From an uncultured Gemmiger sp. (GTDB lineage: Bacteria; Bacillota; Clostridia; Oscillospirales; Ruminococcaceae): a stretch of DNA of 64,000 bases. The translations under genes and the position numbers were made by a program. Every line of letters starts with the position of its first letter. The first letter of the stretch is position 1. Below, in pieces: positions 8,161 to 17,079 of this stretch. The stretch covers positions 1-64,000 of the forward strand of contig CALXAH010000001.1 in assembly GCA_944386225.1 (NCBI GenBank), given 5' to 3'. The notes beneath the pieces are model-generated. The model saw only the letters and a program-made list of their open reading frames with translations, was not told the DNA's origin and did not search any database.

Positions 8161-8824
8161 ACCGGTACCCGAGCCCCCTTACTGTGCGGATGTAGCGGGG
8201 ATTTTTGGGATCGTCCTCGATCTTGTCCCGCAGTTTGGAGATATGCACCATCATGGTGTTGTCGTCCCCTTCGAAATACTCTCCCGCGGCCCCCTCGTAC
8301 AGCTGTACCTTGGTAAAGATCCGTCCGGGCGAGCGCATCAGGATCGCCAGGATCTTGTATTCCATCGGGGTGAGCGGAATGGGCATACCTGCCTTTTCCA
8401 GCTGCATGGCGGTGAGATCCAGCGCCAGATCCCCCACCCGCACCACCTCGCCGCCGGTGCGGGCGGCCCGGCGCAGCTGGGCCTTGACCCGGGCCACGAT
8501 CTCCACCGGATTGAAGGGCTTGGTCACGTAGTCGTCCGCGCCCAGGTTCAGCCCCAGGATCTTGTCGTTGTCCTGGCTTTTGGCGGACAGGATCAGGATG
8601 GGGATATCGCTGTACCGGCGCAGCGCCCGGGTAACCTCGTAGCCGTTCAGCTGGGGCATCATCACATCCAGAATGGCCATATCCGGGTTTTCGGTGCGGG
8701 CCAGCTCCAGTGCGGCCTGGCCGTCGGCGGCCTCCGCTACCCGGAAGCCCTCCCCCTCCAGATACAGCCGCAGCAGCCCGCGGATATCCCCGTCATCCTC
8801 GGCGATCAGGATCAAAGCGCCCAT
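8150..8824 (-). CDS. OmpR/PhoB-family response regulator
   Basis: This 224-residue regulator has a receiver domain with the acidic pocket EDD (residues 9-11), phospho-acceptor Asp53 (ILDVMMP) and the conserved Lys in DYVTKPF. A winged-helix DNA-binding domain follows (about 125-222, ending YIRTVRGLGYRFEK). It is the partner of the overlapping histidine kinase. The start is preceded by AGGAGG, and an extended -10 promoter lies at 8854-8859. Length and motifs are typical of the family. Confidence 0.93.
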   Translation of the reverse strand: MGALILIAEDDGDIRGLLRLYLEGEGFRVAEAADGQAALELARTENPDMAILDVMMPQLNGYEVTRALRRYSDIPILILSAKSQDNDKILGLNLGADDYVTKPFNPVEIVARVKAQLRRAARTGGEVVRVGDLALDLTAMQLEKAGMPIPLTPMEYKILAILMRSPGRIFTKVQLYEGAAGEYFEGDDNTMMVHISKLRDKIEDDPKNPRYIRTVRGLGYRFEK

Positions 8825-8853
8825 ACGATCCCTCCTTTACAAGTTTCAGCCTC

Positions 8854-8862
8854 ATTATACCA
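8854..8862 (-). promoter_or_regulatory. Extended -10 promoter of the two-component operon
   Basis: On the minus strand the sequence reads TGGTATAAT. No good -35 is present, which is tolerable for a TGn-extended -10. The element lies about 30 bp from the start codon. Confidence 0.6.
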
Positions 8863-8884
8863 GATTCGCCCCGCCGGGAAAAGC

Positions 8885-8929
8885 AACAAAGCCCGGGGGC
8901 TCTGCGCACTGTACGCAGAGCCCCCGGGC
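8885..8929 (-). terminator. Terminator of the LRR protein gene
   Basis: A perfect 16-bp stem (8891-8906 pairing with 8914-8929) is followed on the minus strand by TTTGTTGCTTTT. Confidence 0.85.
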
Positions 8930-8934
8930 GGGGT

Positions 8935-10422
8935 TTATTGATTGGGTCGGCCGCGGCGGAAACGGCGGCGCAGAACGGCGATCCATGGGATCAGCGCTCC
9001 TGCCAGCAGCCAGTCCGCCGGAACGGCAGAGTCTCCGGTCTGGGGCGCGCTTTCCGGCGGCAGCGGGCCGGGAACCGGGGAGGGCGCCGGAGTAACGGCA
9101 GGGGCCGTGGCATCGGGCGACGCGGCGGCGGTAGGCGCCGGAGTAGCGGCGGGCGATGCGGTGACGGTGGGTGCCGGAGTTGGTTCAGCGGGGGCCAGAA
9201 TACTAAAAGGCACCACCGTCTCCAGCCCGTTGTAGCCGTTGCCCGCCGGCACCCGGGCCAGCAGGTACCACTGCCCGGCGGCGGTGGGCTTCTGGGCGGT
9301 AAAGGGGCCGTCCGGCGAGGAGCCGTACAAAAACTCCGGGATGCCCCAGCCCGGGGTGCCCACCGGATCGGAGGCAGTCTGCCCCTCGGTCCAGTCCTGG
9401 ATAGAGGGGCCGGTCAGCCAGTCGTTGCGGCCCTCCACCAGCAGTTCACAGTCGATGGATACAGTGGGCCAGGTATACTGGTACTGCACCGTATCGCCGG
9501 GATACAGCCCGCTGAACACCGCCCCCCGGGCCCGGGCGCCGATCAGATTCTGCACCCGCACGGCGCTGAACAACGGATCCAGCGTGCCCATATCAAAGCT
9601 GTCCTCGCCGGGCTCCAGCGTGATGGTGGTGGGCCGCTGCTGGCGGTTGTCGCTCTGGACGGGGGCGGCGCTGCCCAGTTCCACCGATACCAGCCGGTTG
9701 TTGCGCAGTTCCACATATTGCAGAGCTGTGTTGGCGGTCAGATCCAGCACGGTCAGGTTGTTGCTGTCACAGCCCAGGGTCTGCAGGGAGGTGTTCTGGC
9801 TCAGGTCCAGGCTTTCCAGGCTGGTGACGGCGCACCACAGGTATTCCAGCTTGGGATTGCCGGAGGTATCCAGTGTGGTGAGCCGCCCGCCCAGGTAGGA
9901 CAGATCCCGCAGTTCCGGGTTGTTCCGCAGGTCCAGCACCTGCAGCGCGTCGTCCCCGCAGGCCAGTTCCGTCAGGGCCGGGTTGGCGGAGAGATCCAGC
10001 TCGGTGATCCGGTTGCTGAAACAGTGCAGGGTGGTCAGGGCCGGGTTCCGGCTCAGATCCAGGGCAGCGATCTGGTTTTCATTGCAGAACAGCTGGGTCA
10101 GCTTCGGGTTGCCGCTCACGTCCAGCTCGGTAAGGGAATTGGTGTTGCAGAGCAGCTGCGACAGGTTGGGGAAAAAGCCGATCCCCTGCAGACTGGTCAG
10201 CCCTTTGTTGCGCAGGTCGATCCGGGTCACCGCGTCCCGTTCGGCCTGGCTCAGTTCCCCGTCCCCGTCGGTATCCAGCGTCTGCACGTAGGCCCGGAAC
10301 ACCGGATCGGGAAAATTGGCCGCGTTGATGGCCACCCCGCCCGCCGCCCGGACACGAGGCCCGGAGGTGAGTGTCAGCGCCAGGCAAAGCGCCGTTACCG
10401 CCGCCGCCCATGGTTTTTTCAT
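8935..10422 (-). CDS. Secreted leucine-rich-repeat protein with sortase signal
   Basis: This 495-residue product starts at the ATG at 10422, 6 bp after GGGGAGG. It has a signal peptide (MKKPWAAAVTALCLALTL) and an EF-hand-like loop (LDTDGDGELSQAE). About nine leucine-rich repeats of the form LDLSxNPxLTxLxCxxNxI follow, then Ig-like beta segments. A Pro/Ala/Thr-rich wall-spanning stretch follows, and the tail has a PQTGD motif, a membrane helix and RRRFRRGR. That tail is a variant LPXTG sorting signal, so the protein is probably linked to the cell wall by a sortase and used for adhesion or protein binding. An upstream in-frame extension to 10548 lacks a ribosome site. Confidence 0.82.
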   Translation of the reverse strand: MKKPWAAAVTALCLALTLTSGPRVRAAGGVAINAANFPDPVFRAYVQTLDTDGDGELSQAERDAVTRIDLRNKGLTSLQGIGFFPNLSQLLCNTNSLTELDVSGNPKLTQLFCNENQIAALDLSRNPALTTLHCFSNRITELDLSANPALTELACGDDALQVLDLRNNPELRDLSYLGGRLTTLDTSGNPKLEYLWCAVTSLESLDLSQNTSLQTLGCDSNNLTVLDLTANTALQYVELRNNRLVSVELGSAAPVQSDNRQQRPTTITLEPGEDSFDMGTLDPLFSAVRVQNLIGARARGAVFSGLYPGDTVQYQYTWPTVSIDCELLVEGRNDWLTGPSIQDWTEGQTASDPVGTPGWGIPEFLYGSSPDGPFTAQKPTAAGQWYLLARVPAGNGYNGLETVVPFSILAPAEPTPAPTVTASPAATPAPTAAASPDATAPAVTPAPSPVPGPLPPESAPQTGDSAVPADWLLAGALIPWIAVLRRRFRRGRPNQ

Positions 10423-10494
10423 CCGCATCCTCCCCTTTCGCCCGCGCAAGGCGGGCCGTATAAAGGAAGTATATGCGCGGAATCTTCCGGCTAT

Positions 10495-10539
10495 CCCGAA
10501 AAACAGAAAACGCCGGCGCAGATTCTCTCTGCACCGGCG
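10495..10539 (-). terminator. Terminator of the dTDP-sugar operon
   Basis: A 10-bp stem with one mismatch (10511-10520 pairing with 10530-10539) is followed on the minus strand by TTTTCTGTTTTT. It lies just after rfbB. Confidence 0.75.
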
Positions 10540-10554
10540 CGCAAACAAGGCCGC

Positions 10555-11613
10555 TCAGCGGTTCTTGTACATTTCCTCGTAGTATTTCTGGTAGTTGCCG
10601 CTGGTCACGTGATCCATCCATTCCTCGTTGGCCAGATACCAGTCGATGGTCTTGACGATGCCCACCTCAAAGGTAGTCTCCGGGTACCAGCCCAGTTCTT
10701 CCTTGATCTTGGTTGGGTCGATGCCGTAGCGGCGGTCATGGCCCAGACGGTCGGCCACGTACTTGATCAGGTTCTCGTCGATGGCTTCGTCTTTCAGCCG
10801 GTCATGCAGCTGGGCAATGATGGTCTTAACGATGAAGATGTTCGGCCGCTCGTTGTGGCCGCCCACATTGTAGACCTCGCCGTCCCGGCCGCCCTCGGCC
10901 ACCATGTCGATGGCCTTGCAGTGATCCTCCACATACAGCCAGTCGCGCACGTTCATACCGTCGCCGTAAACCGGCAGCTGCTTGTGGTTCTTGACGTTGT
11001 TGATCATCAGGGGGATCAGCTTCTCGGGGAACTGGTAGGGGCCGTAGTTGTTGGAGCAGCGGGTGATGTTCACCGGCATGCCGTAGGTATCGTGGAAAGC
11101 CATTACGAACATATCCGCACTGGTCTTGCTGGCGGAGTAGGGGCTGTGGGGGCACAGCGGGGTGGTCTCGGTAAAGTAGCCCTCATCCCCCAGACTGCCG
11201 TACACCTCATCGGTGGACACCTGCAGGTACTTCTTGCCGGCGGCCCACAGGCCGTCCTTGTGCCAGGCTTCCTTGGCGCACTGCAGCAGGTTCACGGTGC
11301 CCAGCACGTTGGTCTGCACAAAGATCTCCGGGTTGGTGATGCTGCGGTCCACATGGCTCTCGGCGGCAAAGTTGATCACGTAGTCGAAATTGTACTTGGC
11401 AAACAGGCCGCTGACCAGTTCCTTGTCGCAGATGTCGCCCTGCACAAAGATGTGGCGGGGATCCCCCTCCACCCCCTTCAGGTTCTCCAGGTTGCCGGCG
11501 TAGGTCAGCTTGTCCAGGTTTACCAGCAGGATATCCTGGTATTTATTCAACATATAGTAAACAAAGTTGGAGCCGATGAAGCCGGCACAGCCGGTAATCA
11601 GATAGGTTTTCAT
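10555..11613 (-). CDS. rfbB: dTDP-glucose 4,6-dehydratase RfbB
   Basis: This 352-residue enzyme oxidises and dehydrates dTDP-glucose to dTDP-4-keto-6-deoxyglucose with bound NAD, the second step of dTDP-rhamnose synthesis. The Rossmann motif GCAGFIGSN opens the protein and the catalytic YSASK (Tyr-xxx-Lys) is present. It ends near PETTFEVGIVKTIDWYLANEEW, typical of the family. The start at 11613 gives the normal N-terminus MKTYLITG; a longer in-frame extension is low-complexity and has no ribosome site. It is the last gene of a four-gene operon. Confidence 0.95.
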   Translation of the reverse strand: MKTYLITGCAGFIGSNFVYYMLNKYQDILLVNLDKLTYAGNLENLKGVEGDPRHIFVQGDICDKELVSGLFAKYNFDYVINFAAESHVDRSITNPEIFVQTNVLGTVNLLQCAKEAWHKDGLWAAGKKYLQVSTDEVYGSLGDEGYFTETTPLCPHSPYSASKTSADMFVMAFHDTYGMPVNITRCSNNYGPYQFPEKLIPLMINNVKNHKQLPVYGDGMNVRDWLYVEDHCKAIDMVAEGGRDGEVYNVGGHNERPNIFIVKTIIAQLHDRLKDEAIDENLIKYVADRLGHDRRYGIDPTKIKEELGWYPETTFEVGIVKTIDWYLANEEWMDHVTSGNYQKYYEEMYKNR

Positions 11614-11629
11614 GTTGCTGTTTCCTCTC

Positions 11630-12538
11630 TTATTTCGTTCCGTTTTCTCCGTCCCAGTGTTCAAAATAGGCGGCCAGGGCCTGCTGCCAGGGGCGCATCT
11701 CGTCCCCCACGGTGCAGCGCAGCATCCGGTTGTCCAGTGCGCTCCAGGCGGGGCGGGAGGCAGATTCCGGATGGGCGGCGGCGTACTCGGCGGTGGTGCA
11801 GGGGGCCACGGTGGCCTCCACACCGGCCAGCCGGATGATCTCGGCGGCAAAGTCGTACCAGCTGCAGATGCCGTTGCCGGTGCAGTGGTAGGTGCCGTAC
11901 TCGTGGCTTACCGCCAGCTTGAGAAGATGATGGGCCAGATCCACCGCGTTGGTGGGGTTGCCCAGCTGGTCGTTGACCACGGTCAGCTTGCCGAACTTTT
12001 TGCCCGCGTTGATCATGGTCTTGACAAAGTTCCTGCCGTTGTAGCCGTACAGCCAGGCGGTGCGCACAATAAAGTGGCGGCGGCAGAACTGCTGCACATA
12101 CTGCTCACCCAGCAGCTTGGTGGTGCCGTAGGCGCTGCGGGGGGCGGGCAGGTCGCATTCGTCCAGCGGGGTGTCCCCTTCGCCGCTGAACACATAGTCG
12201 GTGGACACATGAATCAGCCGGGCGTTGACCTTATCGGCGGCAATAGCCAGGTTGCGGGGGCCCAGGGCGTTCACCTTGAAAGCCGCGTCCTTACTGGTTT
12301 CGCAGCCATCCACATTGGTGAAGGCCGCGCAGTTGATGATGGTATCCGGCTGATGGCGGCGCACAAAATTGACAACCTCCGCCCGGTCGGTGATGTCCAG
12401 CTGATCCACGTCCACCGGCAGAACGGTGGCGTTTTTCAACCGGTCGGGGATGGGGCCCAGTTCACTTTTGCCCCGGCGAAACTGGGCCTGCAGCTCGGTA
12501 CCCAGCTGCCCGTTGCAGCCGGTAATCAGGATCTTCAT
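11630..12538 (-). CDS. rfbD: dTDP-4-dehydrorhamnose reductase RfbD
   Basis: This 302-residue short-chain dehydrogenase catalyses the last step of dTDP-L-rhamnose synthesis, reducing dTDP-4-keto-rhamnose with NAD(P)H. It shows the cofactor motif GCNGQLG at the N-terminus, VSTDYVFSG and the catalytic YGTTKLLGE. It lies 16 bp upstream of rfbB and 18 bp downstream of rfbA. The RfbC epimerase that must supply its substrate is not encoded nearby. Confidence 0.95.
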   Translation of the reverse strand: MKILITGCNGQLGTELQAQFRRGKSELGPIPDRLKNATVLPVDVDQLDITDRAEVVNFVRRHQPDTIINCAAFTNVDGCETSKDAAFKVNALGPRNLAIAADKVNARLIHVSTDYVFSGEGDTPLDECDLPAPRSAYGTTKLLGEQYVQQFCRRHFIVRTAWLYGYNGRNFVKTMINAGKKFGKLTVVNDQLGNPTNAVDLAHHLLKLAVSHEYGTYHCTGNGICSWYDFAAEIIRLAGVEATVAPCTTAEYAAAHPESASRPAWSALDNRMLRCTVGDEMRPWQQALAAYFEHWDGENGTK

Positions 12539-12556
12539 AGGATTTCCTCCCTACTA

Positions 12557-13444
12557 TCAATAGCGCAGTTTATCATCGGCCACCCGGCGCAGATGCTCAC
12601 CGTAGGGGCTTTTGCCGTAACGGGCCGCGCTTTCCAGCAGCTGATCCCGGTTGATCCAGCCGTTTTTATAGGCGATCTCCTCGGGGGCGCTGATCTTGAT
12701 GCCCTGGCGCTTTTCCACCATCCGCACAAAGTCGGCGGCATCCACCAGGCTATCCATGGTGCCGGTATCCAGCCAGGCAAAGCCACGGCCCAGCAGCTGC
12801 ACGTCCAGCTTGCCTTCTGCCAGGTACATGGCATTCAGGGTGGTGATCTCCAGCTCGCCCCGGGCGCTGGGCTTGACCTGTTTGGCCTGGGCGCTGACCC
12901 GGTTGTCGTAGAAGTACAGGCCGGTAATGGCATAGTTGCTCTTGGGGTTGGCGGGTTTTTCCTCCACGCTGATGACCCGGCCTTCCTTATCGAACTCCAC
13001 GATACCGAACCGCTCAGGGTCGTTCACATAATAGCCGAACACGGTGGCGCGGCCATTCTTCTCGGCGTTGGTCACCGCCGCTTTCAGGATACGGGAGAAG
13101 CCGTTGCCGTAGAAGATATTGTCCCCCAGGATCATGGCGCAGCAGTCGTTGCCGATGAACTCCTCACCCAGCAGGAACGCCTGGGCCAGGCCGTCCGGGC
13201 TGGGCTGCACCTTGTAGGACAGGTGCACGCCGTACTGGCTGCCATCCCCCAGCAGATGCTCAAAGCGGGGGGTATCCTCCGGAGTGGAGATGATCAGGAT
13301 ATCCTGGATGCCCGCCAGCATCAGGGTGGACAGCGGATAGTAGATCATGGGCTTGTCGTACACCGGAAGCAGCTGCTTGGAGGTGACAAGGGTAAGCGGG
13401 TAGAGCCGGGTGCCGGCGCCGCCGGCCAGAATAATGCCTTTCAT
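12557..13444 (-). CDS. rfbA: Glucose-1-phosphate thymidylyltransferase RfbA
   Basis: This 295-residue nucleotidyltransferase makes dTDP-glucose from glucose-1-phosphate and dTTP, the first step of the pathway. The nucleotide-binding motif [13 protein letters not shown], the [20 protein letters not shown] segment and the ILGDNIFYG metal-site region match RfbA over its full length. It follows the glycosyltransferase gene by about 106 bp in the same operon. Confidence 0.96.
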   Translation of the reverse strand: MKGIILAGGAGTRLYPLTLVTSKQLLPVYDKPMIYYPLSTLMLAGIQDILIISTPEDTPRFEHLLGDGSQYGVHLSYKVQPSPDGLAQAFLLGEEFIGNDCCAMILGDNIFYGNGFSRILKAAVTNAEKNGRATVFGYYVNDPERFGIVEFDKEGRVISVEEKPANPKSNYAITGLYFYDNRVSAQAKQVKPSARGELEITTLNAMYLAEGKLDVQLLGRGFAWLDTGTMDSLVDAADFVRMVEKRQGIKISAPEEIAYKNGWINRDQLLESAARYGKSPYGEHLRRVADDKLRY

Positions 13445-13550
13445 ACCGTTTCTCCTTTATACGCGCGGCCCGAAACGGAACGCGCCAAGATGTCGCGGCT
13501 TGACACAAAGCGGAGCCACAGACCGCTGTATACAAAGTAAGGTATGGGGA

Positions 13551-14318
13551 TTACCAGAGCCGGAAACCCCATTTGCAGAAGTACCGCCCCATGCTGCGCA
13601 GCTGCTGGATAAAGGGCCGCAGCTGACGGCCGGGCGCCCGGTGCCAGGCATGGCAGGCAGAAAACTGGGGCAGAAAATACACCAGCCCCTCCCGCCGGGC
13701 TTTCTGGGTGATGTCGGCGTCCTCCACATACATGAAGTAGCCCTCATCAAAGCCGCCGATCCTGCGGAACACATCGGTGCGGATGCAGAAAAAGCTGCCG
13801 GTACAGAACTCGATGGGGGTGGGCTTAGATAAATCCTCGTCCAGCATGGCGTACCGGTCACCGAATTTTTTCAGGCCCGGTATCCCCTGCCGTGCCAGCA
13901 GGCCCAGCACATTGGGCTTGCGCTTGGGCAGGATCTGCTCCCGCCCGTCGGGGAAGAACATCCGGGGGGTGGCCATCACCGCCTCGGGGTGCCCGTCCAG
14001 CCAGGCACAGATGTTCTCCATCACCGGCTCGTGCAGGGTGATGTCCGGATTGATCACAAAATGGTAGTCGCTGGTCAGCAGCGGCAGCACCGCGTTGTGC
14101 CCGGCGCCGAAGCCCTTGTTTTCCGGCAGGCAGAGCACCTGTACATGGGGCCCGAAATCCTGCGCGGCCAGCCTTTCGCCGGTGCCGTCCGGGCTGGCGT
14201 TGTCCACCAGATAGAGGGTCAGATCCGCCTCTTTGCAATGGGCCAGGATGCTGCGCACCGCGGCGCAGACCTCGTCAAATCCGCCATAGCTGACGATACA
14301 GGCGCTGATACGGGCCAT
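13551..14318 (-). CDS. Family 2 glycosyltransferase, probable rhamnosyltransferase
   Basis: This 255-residue GT-A enzyme has the GT2 donor-site features: ISACIVSYGG at the start, VDNASPDGTG, NKGFGAGHN and INPDITL as the metal-binding acidic region. A C-terminal acceptor part with GGFDEGYFMYVEDADI follows. It resembles WbbL-type rhamnosyltransferases, and it leads an operon that makes dTDP-rhamnose precursors, so rhamnose is the likely donor sugar. The start at 14318 follows GGAGGGAG. No membrane segment is evident. It probably acts at the inner face of the membrane in cell-wall polysaccharide assembly. Confidence 0.85.
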   Translation of the reverse strand: MARISACIVSYGGFDEVCAAVRSILAHCKEADLTLYLVDNASPDGTGERLAAQDFGPHVQVLCLPENKGFGAGHNAVLPLLTSDYHFVINPDITLHEPVMENICAWLDGHPEAVMATPRMFFPDGREQILPKRKPNVLGLLARQGIPGLKKFGDRYAMLDEDLSKPTPIEFCTGSFFCIRTDVFRRIGGFDEGYFMYVEDADITQKARREGLVYFLPQFSACHAWHRAPGRQLRPFIQQLRSMGRYFCKWGFRLW

Positions 14319-14354
14319 AGGCTGGTCTCCCTCCGGGCAGAATACTACAGATAT

Positions 14355-14383
14355 ACTATACCATGTTTGCCCCCCTGCCGCAA
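14355..14383 (-). promoter_or_regulatory. Promoter of the GT2-rfbADB operon
   Basis: On the minus strand TTGCGG (14378-14383) and TATAGT (14355-14360) are 17 bp apart, with an extended TGG before the -10. Confidence 0.75.
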
Positions 14384-14402
14384 GCGCATACAGGGTACGG
14401 CA

Positions 14403-14439
14403 CACAAAAACGCCGCGCCCTTTTGCAAAAGGCGCGGCG
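14403..14439 (-). terminator. Terminator of icd
   Basis: A 9-bp GC stem (14411-14419 pairing with 14431-14439) is followed on the minus strand by TTTTTGTG. Confidence 0.8.
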
Positions 14440-14456
14440 GAATATATCGAAGTTTC

Positions 14457-15668
14457 TCAGGCCAGGCTGGCTTCCAGTTCGGCGCGGATGGCTTTGATGA
14501 AGCCCAGGCTGTCCACGGGGGTGGGGGTGATGCCCTCGGCCAGGCCGCACAGATCCTTGGTCATGATGCCCTTTTCCAGGGTGGTCAGGCAGGCGGCTTC
14601 CAGCTTGTCCGCAAAGGCCATCAGGGCGGCGTTGCCGTCCAGTTCGCCCCGCTTGCGCAGCGCGCCGGTCCAGGCAAAGATGGTGGCCATGGGGTTGGTG
14701 CTGGTGGTCTCGCCCTTCAGGTACTTGTAGTAATGGCGGGTAACGGTGCCGTGGGCGGCCTCGTATTCGTAGCAGCCGTCCGGGCTGACCAGCACGCTGG
14801 TCATCATGGCCAGGCTGCCGAAGGCGGTGGAGACCATATCGCTCATCACGTCGCCGTCGTAGTTCTTGCAGGCCCAGATGAAGCCGCCCTCGCTGCGGAT
14901 AACACGGGCCACGGCATCGTCGATCAGGGTATAGAAATACTCGATGCCGGCGGCCTCGAACTTGTCCTTATACTCGGCGTCGTAGATTTCCTGGAAAATA
15001 TCCTTGAAGGTGTGGTCGTACTTCTTGCTGATGGTGTCCTTGGTGGCAAACCACAGATCCTGCTTGGCGTCCAGCGCGAAGTTGAAGCAGCTGCGGGCGA
15101 AGCTGGCGATGGAGGTATCCTTATTGTACTGGGCCTGCAGCACGCCGGGGCACTCAAAATCGTAGACCGCCAGCCGGGTCTCCTGGCCGTCCTCGCCGGT
15201 GTAGACCAGTTCGGCCTTGCCCGGGCCGGGCACCCGCAGTTCGGTGGCCTTGTACACATCGCCGTAGGCGTGACGGGCGATGGTGATGGGCTTTTTCCAG
15301 TTCTTCACCACCGGCTTGATGCAGTCGATCACGATGGGGGTGCGGAACACGGTGCCGTCCAGCACGGCACGGATGGTGCCGTTGGGGCTCTTCCACATCT
15401 CGTGCAGGTTGTACTCCTCCACACGCTGGGCGTTGGGGGTGATGGTGGCGCACTTGACCGCCACGCCGTACTTTTTGTTGGCCAGGGCCGCGTCCATGGT
15501 CACCTGGTCGCCGGTGGCGTCCCGGTGGGGCAGGCCCAGATCGTAATATTCACAGTTCAGCTCCACAAACGGCTCCAGAAGTTCTTCCTTGATCATCTTC
15601 CAGAGCACACGGGTCATCTCGTCGCCGTCCATCTCTACCAGAGGGGTCGTCATCTTGATCTTTTCCAT
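14457..15668 (-). CDS. icd: NADP-dependent isocitrate dehydrogenase
   Basis: This 403-residue enzyme oxidatively decarboxylates isocitrate to 2-oxoglutarate. Length and sequence fit the eukaryote-like homodimeric NADP-IDH group: N-terminal [19 protein letters not shown], substrate loop [16 protein letters not shown] and the [10 protein letters not shown] metal-site region. The start at 15668 gives the family N-terminus. It supplies 2-oxoglutarate for glutamate synthesis and ammonium assimilation, which matches the Amt-PII gene at the right edge. It lies 55 bp downstream of the CDF gene and may be read from the same transcript. Confidence 0.94.
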   Translation of the reverse strand: MEKIKMTTPLVEMDGDEMTRVLWKMIKEELLEPFVELNCEYYDLGLPHRDATGDQVTMDAALANKKYGVAVKCATITPNAQRVEEYNLHEMWKSPNGTIRAVLDGTVFRTPIVIDCIKPVVKNWKKPITIARHAYGDVYKATELRVPGPGKAELVYTGEDGQETRLAVYDFECPGVLQAQYNKDTSIASFARSCFNFALDAKQDLWFATKDTISKKYDHTFKDIFQEIYDAEYKDKFEAAGIEYFYTLIDDAVARVIRSEGGFIWACKNYDGDVMSDMVSTAFGSLAMMTSVLVSPDGCYEYEAAHGTVTRHYYKYLKGETTSTNPMATIFAWTGALRKRGELDGNAALMAFADKLEAACLTTLEKGIMTKDLCGLAEGITPTPVDSLGFIKAIRAELEASLA

Positions 15669-15723
15669 GGGAATCGCCTCGCTTTTCGTATATTGGTACG
15701 GCCGCCCGGCCGCGGGGTTCCTG

Positions 15724-16914
15724 TCAGGCCTGTGCTGTGTGGGGGATGGCGGCAAAGCCGTGTTCCACCGTGACGACACAGCGGTAGTCGGGGTATTGTG
15801 CGGCCACCCGGTCCCGGATGGCGGCGCGCAGCTGCGCTTCGCTCATGCGGAACTGGGGCGGAACCACACAGTCAAAGATCACGTTGGTGTGGGTGGTGCC
15901 GGGCACCATCCGCACGTCGTGGATGGAAAGCTCCGGCCCGATTTCGGCCACCTGCTGCACCAGCCAGCGGCGGAAATCCCCCACCGCCTCGTCGCTGGTG
16001 ACGATGGGATCAAAGTGAATCACCACGTTGATGTGGTCATTATCCAGAAAATCCCGTTCGATGTTGTCGATCAGGTCATGGCTGGCCATCACGTCCCCCT
16101 CGGCGGCCATCTCCACATGCATACTGGCAAACCGGCGGCCAGGGCCGTAGTCGTGCACCATCAGGTCGTGTACACCCAGCACGCCGGGATAGCTCATGAC
16201 CTTGTCGTGGATGTGCTGCACCAGCGCCTCGTCCGGGGCTTCGCCCAGCAGGGGGGACAGGGTATCCCGGATGATGCCCACGCCGCTGTACAGGATGAAC
16301 ACCGCCACGCCCAGACCCATCCAGCCGTCCACCGGCAGGCCGGTGAACCGTTCCAGCACACCGGCGGCCAGCACCGCGGCGGTGCTGATCACGTCGTTGC
16401 GGCTGTCGGCGGCGGTGGCGATCAGGGTGGAGGACTGGATCTTGCGGCCGATGCGGGCATTGAAAACGCTCATCCACAGCTTGACCAGGATGGAGGCCAC
16501 CAGCACACACAGGGTAAGCAGGCCGAACTCCACCGGTTCGGGGTTCAGGATCTTGGAAACGCTGCTTTTGGCCAGCTCCACACCGATAAGCAGGATCATC
16601 ACCGCCACGCCCAGGCCGGCCAGGTATTCATACCGGGCATGGCCGAAGGGATGCTCCTTATCGGCGGGGCGGCTGCCCAGCCGGAAACCCAGCAGGCTGA
16701 TCACATTGGAGGACGCGTCGGACAGGTTGTTGACCGCGTCGGCGGTGACGGCCAGACTGCCGAACACCAGCCCCGCGGTAAACTTGCCCGCGCAGAGCAG
16801 CAGGTTGCAGACGATGCCCACCAGCCCGGCCAGGTTGCCGTAGGCGGTACGGACGGCCTCGCTGCGGGTATTTTCCGGATCCCGGATAAAAAGCCGGATC
16901 AACAGATCAGTCAC
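15724..16914 (-). CDS. Cation diffusion facilitator (CDF) metal transporter
   Basis: This 396-residue inner-membrane exporter has the CDF pattern: six helices in the first about 220 residues, metal-site motif [12 protein letters not shown] in helix 2 and [10 protein letters not shown] between helices 2 and 3. A cytoplasmic C-terminal domain rich in His and Asp follows (about 225-310). The last 80 residues form an extra domain after [18 protein letters not shown], making it longer than the common 300-residue form. Such proteins exchange Zn2+, Mn2+ or Fe2+ for protons; the metal cannot be assigned from sequence. Confidence 0.9.
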   Translation of the reverse strand: MTDLLIRLFIRDPENTRSEAVRTAYGNLAGLVGIVCNLLLCAGKFTAGLVFGSLAVTADAVNNLSDASSNVISLLGFRLGSRPADKEHPFGHARYEYLAGLGVAVMILLIGVELAKSSVSKILNPEPVEFGLLTLCVLVASILVKLWMSVFNARIGRKIQSSTLIATAADSRNDVISTAAVLAAGVLERFTGLPVDGWMGLGVAVFILYSGVGIIRDTLSPLLGEAPDEALVQHIHDKVMSYPGVLGVHDLMVHDYGPGRRFASMHVEMAAEGDVMASHDLIDNIERDFLDNDHINVVIHFDPIVTSDEAVGDFRRWLVQQVAEIGPELSIHDVRMVPGTTHTNVIFDCVVPPQFRMSEAQLRAAIRDRVAAQYPDYRCVVTVEHGFAAIPHTAQA

Positions 16915-16969
16915 TGAAAACGCCTCACTTTTTCGTGATTTTCCACTGCAAAGCGAAAAACCGATTTTT

Positions 16970-16978
16970 ATTATAGCA
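16970..16978 (-). promoter_or_regulatory. Extended -10 promoter of the CDF gene
   Basis: The minus strand reads TGCTATAAT about 55 bp before the start codon. The -35 is poor. Confidence 0.5.
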
Positions 16979-16981
16979 CAA

Positions 16982-17059
16982 TCCGGCCCGGTGCGCCACC
17001 GGGCCGGGGATTTTTTCCGCTGCGGATAACGGAAAAGCCGCCGGCAGAAGGCCGGCGGC
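16982..17059. terminator. Paired hairpins after purA
   Basis: Two GC hairpins lie between purA and the CDF gene. The hairpin at 17037-17059 is followed on the minus strand by TTTTCC and probably ends purA. The hairpin at 16982-17008 is followed on the plus strand by TTTTTT. Confidence 0.55.
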
Positions 17060-17079
17060 CGAAATGCTGTACCGTTTGC

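Noticed and set aside
8710..11838. Very long plus-strand reading frame over the regulator, LRR and rfbB genes
   Set aside because: It is antisense to well-supported genes, a usual artefact of GC-rich codon use; it is low-complexity and has no start signal.
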